Shown one piece after another: positions 57,225-64,000 of a DNA stretch of 64,000 nucleotides. Location of the stretch: the NCBI GenBank assembly GCA_964447015.1, contig CAYUQU010000006.1, positions 23,248 through 87,247 of the forward strand. Direction: 5' to 3'. This stretch comes from Wandonia sp964447015 (GTDB taxonomy: Bacteria > Bacteroidota > Bacteroidia > Flavobacteriales_D > Crocinitomicaceae). A model generated the notes under the pieces. It saw nothing but the letters and a program-made list of their open reading frames with translations. It made no database searches and had not been told where the DNA came from. A program made the translations under genes and the position numbers. Each line of letters opens with the position of its first letter. Position 1 is the stretch's first letter.

Positions 57225-60020
57225 TTAAGCAAGTGAAACCAACTTCCCCGCCAAATAAACTCCCGTATAAGACTCCTTAACCTTCACCAACTCCCCAGGT
57301 GTCCCTTCAAACACAATTTTCCCACCTTTATCGCCACCTTCTGGACCGATATCAATGATGTGGTCGGCACATTTGATAACTTCGACGTTGTGCTCAATAA
57401 CGATAATGGAGTGACCTAAGGCGATCAATTCATTGAAGGCGATAATCAGTTTCGAAATATCGTGAAAGTGAAGTCCAGTTGTGGGCTCGTCAAAAAGGAA
57501 AAGTGTTTTTTTTGTGGTGGTGCCTTTAACGAGGAAAGAGGCAAGTTTAATGCGCTGTGCTTCACCACCACTTAAGGTAGAAGAAGACTGACCTAATTTC
57601 ACATAACCCAAACCTACACGTTGCAGTGGAAGTAATTTTTCGACAATTTTCTCATCCGACTTTGTTTTTCCTTCTTGAAAGAAAAGCAAGGCATTGTCTA
57701 CGTCCATGTCGAGAATGTCAGCGATGTTTTTTCCGCGGTATACGACTTCTAAAGTTTCGTTTTTGTAGCGTTTTCCCTTGCACGAATCACACATCAGGTG
57801 CACGTCCGCCATGAATTGCATAGAGATGGTCACCATTCCTTCGCCCTCACACATTTCACAACGTCCACCAGGTACGTTGAACGAGAAAAAACCGGGTTTG
57901 TAGTTGCGAATTTTGGAAATCTGTTGTTTGGAATAGATATCCCGAATCTCATCAAACGCCTTAAGGTAAGTGACAGGGTTACTGCGCGAAGATTTACCAA
58001 TCGGGTTTTGGTCTATGAGTTCGATGTTCGAAATCGCTTTTAAATCTCCTGAAATGCCTTTACATTCGCCAATTTTATCGCCAAAAATGCCCAAATGCTT
58101 TTTCATCAAAGGATAGAGGAGTTTTTTGACTAGCGTTGATTTTCCCGAACCACTCACGCCTGTCACACAAACCAGTTGGTTCAACGGAAATTTGACATCG
58201 ATATTTTTTAAATTGTTTTCACGTGCGCCGCTCACCGTAATGCTCATATTGGATTTACGGCGAATTTCGGGCACGGGAATAAACTTAATATTGTTAAGAT
58301 ATTGTGCAGTTAAACTGATTTTCTCCTTTTTAAGCTCCTTCAAATCCCCCTGAAATACAACTTCTCCACCATTGACACCAGCCTCAGGACCCATATCGAT
58401 GATTTCATCCGCAGCTTGCATGACTTCTTCTTCATGCTCCACGACGATTACCGTGTTGCCGAGGTCTTTTAGGTTGTTGAGTACCGTAATCAGTTTTCCT
58501 GTATCACGCGGGTGAAGTCCAATGCTTGGTTCGTCCAAAATATACATCGAACCAACCAAACTGCTTCCTAGCGAAGTTGCAAGATTGATGCGCTGCGACT
58601 CACCACCCGAAAGTGAATTAGCCTGACGGTTCAAAGTCAGATATCCCAAACCAACGCGTTCAAGAAAGTCCAAACGGTTTTGAATTTCGGGAAGTAATCG
58701 CTTTGTAAGCTGTAAATCGTGTGGATTAAGCGTTATATTTTGAAAGAATGGAATCAATTCAGTAATCGGCATCAAAGTCAAATCGCTGATGTTCTTTCCG
58801 TCAATTTGCACGTAGTTAGAATCCATGCGTAATCGAGTGCCACGACATTCCGGACATAAAGTTTTTCCACGGTAACGAGAAAGCAAAACACGATATTGAA
58901 TTTTGTAGCTTTTGCTTTCAACATAACTGAAAAATGTATCGATTCCCTTTACATTTTTATCCCCTTTCCACAGGAGGTCGTATTGTTCGGGAGTTAATTC
59001 CTCAATTGGTTTATGAATCGGGAAATTTGATTTCTCAGCACTAATCACAAACTTTTTCAACCATTCTCCAAGCGTATCACCTTTCCACGGTTGCACTGCA
59101 CCTTGGTATACACTCAGCGATTTATCTGGAATAACAAGCGTCTCATCCACTCCGATGATGCTGCCAAATCCTTCACACTTTTTACAAGCTCCATAAGGAT
59201 TGTTGAAAGTAAAAAAATGCACGGAAGGCTCGGTGAAGGTCATTCCATCCAGCTCAAAAAGGGTAGAAAACGGTTTCATCGTCTGGTCATCATGTAAATG
59301 CACGGTCATATTTCCATGCCCCTCGATAAAAGCGAGTTGAACAGAATCAGAAATCCGTGAAATTCCCGCTTCATCTTCAAGGTCTGGAACAGAAATTCGA
59401 TCTATAAGCAGAAAACAATTCTCAAGCGTTTTAGGTGCAGTTTTTAGCAAATCATCCAATTCAGCCATCTCATTGTTCACAAAAACACGGGCATAACCTT
59501 GGTCTTTGAAAAGCTGCAATTGCTTTTTTACCCCGTATTTTTCGGTTGAAAAAGGAGCCAGAATCAGGCAACGCGTGTCTTGAGCTAAACTCAGAATATA
59601 ATCAACCACATCTTTGGCTGTGTGTTTTTTCACTTCTTCACCCGAAATAGGGGAGAAAGTTCTTCCAGCACGAGCAAAAAGCAATTTGAGGTAATCGTAG
59701 ATTTCTGTCGACGTTCCCACTGTCGAACGCGGGTTTGTAGAAATCACTTTTTGTTCAATTGCAATTGCGGGAGCCACACCTTTAATGAAATCCACATCGG
59801 GTTTGTCCAATTTTCCTAAAAACTGACGCGCATAAGCCGACAAGCTTTCGATATATCGGCGTTGACCTTCAGCGTATAAGGTGTCAAAAGCCAACGAAGA
59901 TTTACCCGAGCCTGAAAGTCCCGTGATAACCGTTAATTTCCCGTGCGGAATTTTCACTTCCACATTTTTTAAGTTGTGAACGCGGGCACCTTTGATATGT
60001 ATAAATTCGTTTGCTGACAT
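57225..60020 (-). CDS. uvrA: Excinuclease ABC subunit A
   Basis: UvrA recognises bulky DNA damage and loads UvrB in nucleotide-excision repair. The 931-residue length is normal. The first ATPase half starts with IKGARVHNLKNV and Walker A GLSGSGKSSLAFDT (about 33-46); the second has GVSGSGKSTLV. The two ABC signatures are NSLSGGESQR and STLSGGEAQRIKLA. Zinc-binding cysteines appear in ACKKCEGFGS, CPECRGTR and GRCEMCEGEG with MCDSCKGKR. The start MSANEFIHIKGA is well placed. It is divergent from the TonB-domain gene (194 bases). Confidence 0.97.
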   Translation of the reverse strand: MSANEFIHIKGARVHNLKNVEVKIPHGKLTVITGLSGSGKSSLAFDTLYAEGQRRYIESLSAYARQFLGKLDKPDVDFIKGVAPAIAIEQKVISTNPRSTVGTSTEIYDYLKLLFARAGRTFSPISGEEVKKHTAKDVVDYILSLAQDTRCLILAPFSTEKYGVKKQLQLFKDQGYARVFVNNEMAELDDLLKTAPKTLENCFLLIDRISVPDLEDEAGISRISDSVQLAFIEGHGNMTVHLHDDQTMKPFSTLFELDGMTFTEPSVHFFTFNNPYGACKKCEGFGSIIGVDETLVIPDKSLSVYQGAVQPWKGDTLGEWLKKFVISAEKSNFPIHKPIEELTPEQYDLLWKGDKNVKGIDTFFSYVESKSYKIQYRVLLSRYRGKTLCPECRGTRLRMDSNYVQIDGKNISDLTLMPITELIPFFQNITLNPHDLQLTKRLLPEIQNRLDFLERVGLGYLTLNRQANSLSGGESQRINLATSLGSSLVGSMYILDEPSIGLHPRDTGKLITVLNNLKDLGNTVIVVEHEEEVMQAADEIIDMGPEAGVNGGEVVFQGDLKELKKEKISLTAQYLNNIKFIPVPEIRRKSNMSITVSGARENNLKNIDVKFPLNQLVCVTGVSGSGKSTLVKKLLYPLMKKHLGIFGDKIGECKGISGDLKAISNIELIDQNPIGKSSRSNPVTYLKAFDEIRDIYSKQQISKIRNYKPGFFSFNVPGGRCEMCEGEGMVTISMQFMADVHLMCDSCKGKRYKNETLEVVYRGKNIADILDMDVDNALLFFQEGKTKSDEKIVEKLLPLQRVGLGYVKLGQSSSTLSGGEAQRIKLASFLVKGTTTKKTLFLFDEPTTGLHFHDISKLIIAFNELIALGHSIIVIEHNVEVIKCADHIIDIGPEGGDKGGKIVFEGTPGELVKVKESYTGVYLAGKLVSLA

Positions 60021-60187
60021 CTGTTTGTTTGCTTCCCCAAAATTAATAGAATCTAGCTCTAATTTAGGGATGTTTTTGTGAAATCTGTGGGATATTTTCA
60101 GAGTGGATCCTTTACTTCACTTTTTTAATGGTTTATTTTGTTGTTTTTCAGAATGTGAGAACAGTATAATTGTACTAAATAATTCCC

Positions 60188-60195
60188 TACATTTG
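60188..60195 (+). promoter_or_regulatory. Possible -7 element for the TonB-domain gene
   Basis: TACATTTG fits TAnnTTTG 19 bases before the ATG at 60215. A TTG at proper -33 distance is not clear, so the call is weak. Confidence 0.3.
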
Positions 60196-60214
60196 GAAAA
60201 ACAATCCCATTACA

Positions 60215-60583
60215 ATGAAAATAGTATTTTGTCTTTCCGTCTTTTTAACGTTTGTTTTTTCTTCTATTTCGCTTGCTCAGACTGTTGAAACTCAACCTGA
60301 ATTCCCAGGAGGTGAAGAAGAGATGATGAAGTTTATTAGGGATAATGTGGAATATCCTGAAGAGGCTATTGAAAAGAATGAACAAGGACGTATTTATGTG
60401 CAGTTTGTTGTAGAAATGGATGGTGAATTAACTGATATAAAAGTAGTACGAGGTGCCTCACCTTTACTTGACAAGGAAGCTGTACGTGTCATATCTCGAA
60501 TGCCCAAATGGACACCAGGAACATTAAATGGTAAAAAAGTGAGGGTAAGATACACTGTTCCGATTAATTTCGTTTTAGGATAG
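60215..60583 (+). CDS. TonB C-terminal domain protein, secreted form
   Basis: A 122-residue protein consisting of a signal peptide (1-22, ending LAQ) and a TonB C-terminal domain: PEFPGGEEEMMKFI, then YPEEAIEKNEQGRIYVQFVV, KVVRGASPLLDKEAVRVI and PKWTPGTLNGKKVRVRYTVPI, all hallmarks of the bacteroidete TonB domain. It has neither the uncleaved membrane anchor nor the proline-rich spacer of a full energy transducer, so it probably acts in the periplasm as an accessory to TonB or envelope assembly rather than transmitting proton-motive force. Confidence 0.9.
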   Translation: MKIVFCLSVFLTFVFSSISLAQTVETQPEFPGGEEEMMKFIRDNVEYPEEAIEKNEQGRIYVQFVVEMDGELTDIKVVRGASPLLDKEAVRVISRMPKWTPGTLNGKKVRVRYTVPINFVLG

Positions 60584-60590
60584 AAAGGTG

Positions 60591-60616
60591 AAAAGTGACA
60601 GTCGTAATCACTTTTT
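60591..60616. terminator. Bidirectional terminator between the TonB-domain gene and the P-type ATPase
   Basis: AAAAGTGA (60591-60598) pairs with TCACTTTT (60608-60615) around a 9-base loop, with T after the stem on the + strand and T (complement of the A run) on the minus strand. The right arm includes the stop codon of the P-type ATPase gene. The stem is A/T-rich, so strength is moderate. Confidence 0.5.
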
Positions 60617-62839
60617 CAACTTCAATCTCAAACTATTCGTAACCACACTCACACTACTCAACGCCATTGCTGCACCTGCAATCATAGGATTGAGTAAGAA
60701 TCCATTGATAGGGTAGAGGATTCCCGCTGCAATGGGAATTCCGACAATGTTGTAGATAAATGCCCAGAACAAGTTTTGCTTTATCGTAGCTACGGTTTGT
60801 TTGGAGAGTTTTATTGCTTCGGGAATTTTGGTTAAATCGGATGAAATAATAGTCATTTTAGCAACGTCCATTGCGATATCGCTTCCTTGACCCATGGCAA
60901 TACTTACATTTGCTTGAGCCAGTGCGGTGCTGTCGTTGATTCCGTCGCCAACCATCGCTACAATTTTGCCTTTGACTTGCAATTCTTTCACAAAAGCCGC
61001 TTTTTGTTCGGGTAGCACTTCGGCTTTGAAGTGAGAAATACCAGTTTGAGCAGCAATAGCTTTTGCCGTCGCTTCATTGTCTCCCGTAAGCATGTACACC
61101 TCGATGCCTAAGTTTTGAAGACTTTTTATAGCTTCTACAGAAGTTTCTTTGATTTTATCGGCTATTGCAATTACAGCCAATGCATTTTCGCTATCTGCAA
61201 ACCAAATTACCGTTTTAGATTCTTCAGTCCATTGACTTATTTTAGCTGTGAATTGTTCAGGAATTTGAATTTTGTTTTCAGAAAGCAATTTTTTGTTTCC
61301 AACAAAATAGGTGTTGCCGTCAACCTCAGCTTTGGCACCTTTACCTGTGATGCTTTCAAATTTTGTAACCGAAGTAGAGTTGATTTCACTAAAATGGTTC
61401 ACCACAGCCTCAGCCAAAGGATGTTCGGATTGTTTTTCCATTCCGAGTAATATTTGTTTCAGCTTATCACTGTCATCAACCCATTCTGAGTCCGTAACAA
61501 CAGGTCGACCTTCGGTGATTGTGCCTGTTTTGTCCAGAATAATCGCAGTGATTTGTTTAGCTGATTCTAAACTCTCCGCATCTTTAATCAAAATCCCATT
61601 CTCAGCACCCTTTCCAACTCCAACCATAATCGCAGTGGGAGTGGCGAGTCCTAAGGCACATGGGCAAGCGATAACCAACACTGTCACTAATGCGAGCATT
61701 CCTTGAGTAAATCCATTTTCTCCCCCAAAAATGAGCCACACGCCGAATGAAATCAGTGCAATAAGAATTACGATAGGAACGAAAATCCCCGCAATTTTGT
61801 CCACCAATTTTTGCACTGGAGCTTTACTTCCTTGAGCGTCTTGCACCATCTTGATTATTTGTGCCAACATGGTTTCTGAACCCACTTTTTGTGCTTCAAA
61901 CTGAAAACTGCCTTTTTGATTTATGGTTCCCGCAAAGACTTTTTCCTTTTCAGTTTTCAGTACAGGAATCGGTTCACCACTAAGCATACTCTCGTCCACA
62001 TAAGAGTCACCACTAATGACAACGCCATCAACCGCTATTTTTTCTCCAGGTTTTACGAGTATTACATCGCCTTTAGCTACGTTTTCAATCGCTATTTGTA
62101 ATTCCTCACCATCATCTTTGATTATCGTAACCGTTTTTGGCTGTAAACCCATGAGTTTTTTAATCGCAGAGGACGTATTTCCTTTGGCTTTTTCTTCTAA
62201 TAATTTCCCCAAAAGAATGAACGTAACGATTACTGCTGCCGCTTCAAAATAGACATGCGGGTGAATTCCTCTGTTGTGCCAGAATTGTGGAAATAAGGTG
62301 TTGAAAACACTAAAAAGATAAGCTACCCCAGTACTCAGTGCAACAAGCGTATCCATATTGGCTTTGAAATGCATAGCTTGCTTCCACGCATTGATAAAGA
62401 AATCTTTTCCAAACCATAGAAGAACAGGAGTTGTGAGTACCCACATGATTTCGTTTGCGTAGGGAATCTCCATAAAGAACATGCCGATAACTACAACTGG
62501 TACAGTGAGAATTCCAGCCCATAAAGTGCGCTTTTTCAGCTCATCAAATTTCTTTTGGTGAATTTCTTCCAGTGTTTCCGCTTCATCCGAATCGTTATCA
62601 ATCAACAAATCATAGCCAATAGATTGCACTGCTTTTTGAAGATCAGTGACTTGAACTAAATCTGGGTTATATTCAACCGATACAGAAGCCGACGCATAAT
62701 TAACTGAAGCATTGATTACGCCTTCCTGTGCTTTAATCATACTTTCTACACTAACTGCACAAGAAGCACAAGTCATTTCAAGAACAGGGAAATTCTGTTT
62801 AATTGATTTCTCGTGTTGGTTTGTCGTTTTTGTGTCCAT
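60608..62839 (-). CDS. copA: Copper-type heavy-metal-translocating P-type ATPase
   Basis: A 743-residue P1B ATPase that exports Cu(I)/Ag(I)-like ions. I choose the ATG at 62839 (MDTKTTNQHEK); a start nine codons earlier is also open. One HMA domain (about 15-82) with EMTCASC; eight membrane helices; actuator loop DESMLSGEP; CPCALG in helix 6, the copper-type ion site; phosphorylation motif DKTGTITEG; SEHPLAEA (HP motif); hinge GDGINDS. The CPC motif with an N-terminal CxxC fits copper transport better than zinc or cadmium. No CopZ or regulator gene is adjacent. Confidence 0.93.
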   Translation of the reverse strand: MDTKTTNQHEKSIKQNFPVLEMTCASCAVSVESMIKAQEGVINASVNYASASVSVEYNPDLVQVTDLQKAVQSIGYDLLIDNDSDEAETLEEIHQKKFDELKKRTLWAGILTVPVVVIGMFFMEIPYANEIMWVLTTPVLLWFGKDFFINAWKQAMHFKANMDTLVALSTGVAYLFSVFNTLFPQFWHNRGIHPHVYFEAAAVIVTFILLGKLLEEKAKGNTSSAIKKLMGLQPKTVTIIKDDGEELQIAIENVAKGDVILVKPGEKIAVDGVVISGDSYVDESMLSGEPIPVLKTEKEKVFAGTINQKGSFQFEAQKVGSETMLAQIIKMVQDAQGSKAPVQKLVDKIAGIFVPIVILIALISFGVWLIFGGENGFTQGMLALVTVLVIACPCALGLATPTAIMVGVGKGAENGILIKDAESLESAKQITAIILDKTGTITEGRPVVTDSEWVDDSDKLKQILLGMEKQSEHPLAEAVVNHFSEINSTSVTKFESITGKGAKAEVDGNTYFVGNKKLLSENKIQIPEQFTAKISQWTEESKTVIWFADSENALAVIAIADKIKETSVEAIKSLQNLGIEVYMLTGDNEATAKAIAAQTGISHFKAEVLPEQKAAFVKELQVKGKIVAMVGDGINDSTALAQANVSIAMGQGSDIAMDVAKMTIISSDLTKIPEAIKLSKQTVATIKQNLFWAFIYNIVGIPIAAGILYPINGFLLNPMIAGAAMALSSVSVVTNSLRLKLKK

Positions 62840-63247
62840 TGCTAAGGTGTATGAAGTGAAATACAAATTTCGGAAAAAACAGTGAGGAACTATGATTTAA
62901 ATGGTGAAAAGAAGTTGATTTTGTGTATTGTTCTGACTTTTAAAGAGTGAGTTGTAAGGAAGGGGTAGTATCTTGGTGCGGAATCTTTCATCTCTCTACT
63001 CAAGACTCAAAATTGTTTAAAAATCTAAATCTGGAGATATTATTTCTTACTTTATAGAAAGTAGACTATTCAAAAGCATTGTTCAGTGTGAGAATATATT
63101 TATCAATGTATAATTTTTTCTCTTTGGATTTATACTGTTGTATGTAACGCGGATGTTCTAGAATTTTTATTCGCTCGAATAATTTAGCCTCTTTATTTAA
63201 TTTTTGAATCTCTTGTTTTTACAATAATGAAAGAATTGAAATGAGTA
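62840..63247. other. Intergenic DNA, no feature seen
   Basis: The 408 bases between the P-type ATPase and the last gene contain no convincing gene, RNA or terminator. A short CAAGACTCAAAATT at about 63002-63015 faintly recalls the dispersed intergenic repeat, but the match is too short to call. Confidence 0.4.
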
Positions 63248-64000
63248 TTACCTTCTAAAGCGAAAATATTTTTCCAAGGGATTTTTTTTGCCGTGAAGCA
63301 TGTCGGAAATAATTTTCTTTCCAATAACAGAGAAGGTAATTCCATTACCACCAAAACCTAAGAGAAAATAAGCGTTTTTGAAATTTGGATGTGTGCCAAT
63401 ATAAGGTAACCCATCTTTAGTTTCGCCAAAAGTTCCCGCCCAAGCAAAATCTGTTCGAAAATTATAATCAGGAAATATTTTCGCTACTTTTTCCTTCAGT
63501 TTTTTACTTTTTTCAGCAATCAGTTGATCTCTTTTCGTAGCATTCACAAATTGTTCATCTTCCCCTCCCACAATAAGGCGATGATCCTCTGTGGTTCGCA
63601 AATAGAGATAAGGTTCAGTCGTGTTCCAAAACAGCGTCTTGTGAAGCAGTTGTTGATCTTTCTCGTTTGGTTCTCCAATAATGACATAAGTTGAAAGCAA
63701 TTTTACAAAATCATCTTTGATCATTTCAGTACTTTCGTAACCCGTGCAATAAATTACCTTTTTGGCTTCAATTTTATTCCCATAATCCGTAGTAATGAGT
63801 ACTTTTTCAGGAGTATACTTGGTTTTGTTTATCGCGGTTTTATCATAGACCTTTAATCCGCGATTGATAGTGTATTTCAACAAGTCGTGCGTAAATCGAA
63901 ATGCATCTATGCTTCCACCTTGAGTAGAGAGAATTCCACCATAGGCGTTAATTAAGTGATATTTTTTTTGAATTTCTTCTTCTGAAAGCCATTTCACATC
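63248..64000 (-). CDS. FAD-dependent oxidoreductase (DAO family), C-terminal part (partial)
   Basis: The frame is open to the window edge, so the N-terminus with the FAD dinucleotide motif lies beyond base 64000. The visible 250 residues include KKVIYCTGYEST (FAD-side strand), LYLRTTEDHRLIVGGEDE and the C-terminal FAWAGTFGETKDGLPYIG and YFLLGFGGNGITFSVIG, typical of DAO-type enzymes such as the puuB/ordL group. It is a relative of the oxidoreductase at 45820-46971, sharing the WAG and GG-GI/GV motifs at matching places. Confidence 0.88.
   Translation of the reverse strand, partial: DVKWLSEEEIQKKYHLINAYGGILSTQGGSIDAFRFTHDLLKYTINRGLKVYDKTAINKTKYTPEKVLITTDYGNKIEAKKVIYCTGYESTEMIKDDFVKLLSTYVIIGEPNEKDQQLLHKTLFWNTTEPYLYLRTTEDHRLIVGGEDEQFVNATKRDQLIAEKSKKLKEKVAKIFPDYNFRTDFAWAGTFGETKDGLPYIGTHPNFKNAYFLLGFGGNGITFSVIGKKIISDMLHGKKNPLEKYFRFRR

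Overview
The window looks like a chromosomal contig from a member of the Bacteroidetes, most likely order Flavobacteriales and plausibly near Crocinitomicaceae/Fluviicola-type bacteria. The evidence is: several secreted proteins with type IX secretion (T9SS) C-terminal sorting domains, a SusC/RagA-like TonB-dependent receptor with a carboxypeptidase-regulatory-like N-terminus, a DarA/DarB flexirubin-type pigment locus, DUF4293, a low-GC genome and TAnnTTTG-type promoters. The genus is inference; no rRNA, tRNA or CRISPR array is present.

Layout. 1-2043: end of ftsY, a small secreted protein and rimO, closed by a terminator. 2302-4857: a PNGase-F-like T9SS protein with its own terminator. 4878-11233: an A+T-rich accessory island inserted beside the 3' end of mpl. 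It is bounded and subdivided by extra copies of the last ~35-40 codons of mpl, one strongly diverged and one nearly identical. It holds two hypothetical genes, a DinB-like gene, a HEPN-motif gene, a toxin / HTH-antitoxin / SecB-like chaperone operon (a candidate TAC system) and an AAA ATPase fused to a PD-(D/E)XK-like domain behind nested palindromes. 11234-25281: mpl, an FG-GAP T9SS protein, terC, dnaB, a Cys-rich lipoprotein, two ABC-F ATPases, DUF4293, a BcsA-like glycosyltransferase and an outer-membrane-type protein. 25336-31947: a minus-strand operon guaB - parvulin PPIase - lipoprotein - SurA-like PPIase - moxR. 32096-35499: a CarboxypepD_reg-like protein and a TonB-dependent receptor. 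35550-37667: bestrophin and a T9SS protein.

37678-46971 is a compact minus-strand locus: FAD oxidoreductase, darA, darB (interrupted by a 10-N assembly gap), a small protein, a BtrH-like protein, an ABC exporter pair, ACP, a ketosynthase and a ketosynthase-like chain-length factor. It matches part of the flexirubin (aryl polyene-dialkylresorcinol) locus; the reductase, dehydratase, ammonia-lyase and MMPL genes of complete loci are not here. Divergent from it is a 1859-residue protein with 19 TPR-like repeats of about 60 residues, whose gene overlaps an apbE lipoprotein gene. 53718-64000: a NqrM-like small protein, a histidine kinase/NarL response regulator pair, DUF1801, uvrA, a TonB-domain protein, a copper-type P-ATPase and a truncated second FAD oxidoreductase.

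The most interesting part is the mpl-tail-delimited island with its candidate toxin-antitoxin-chaperone operon. No integrase or transposase is visible, so how the island arrived is open.
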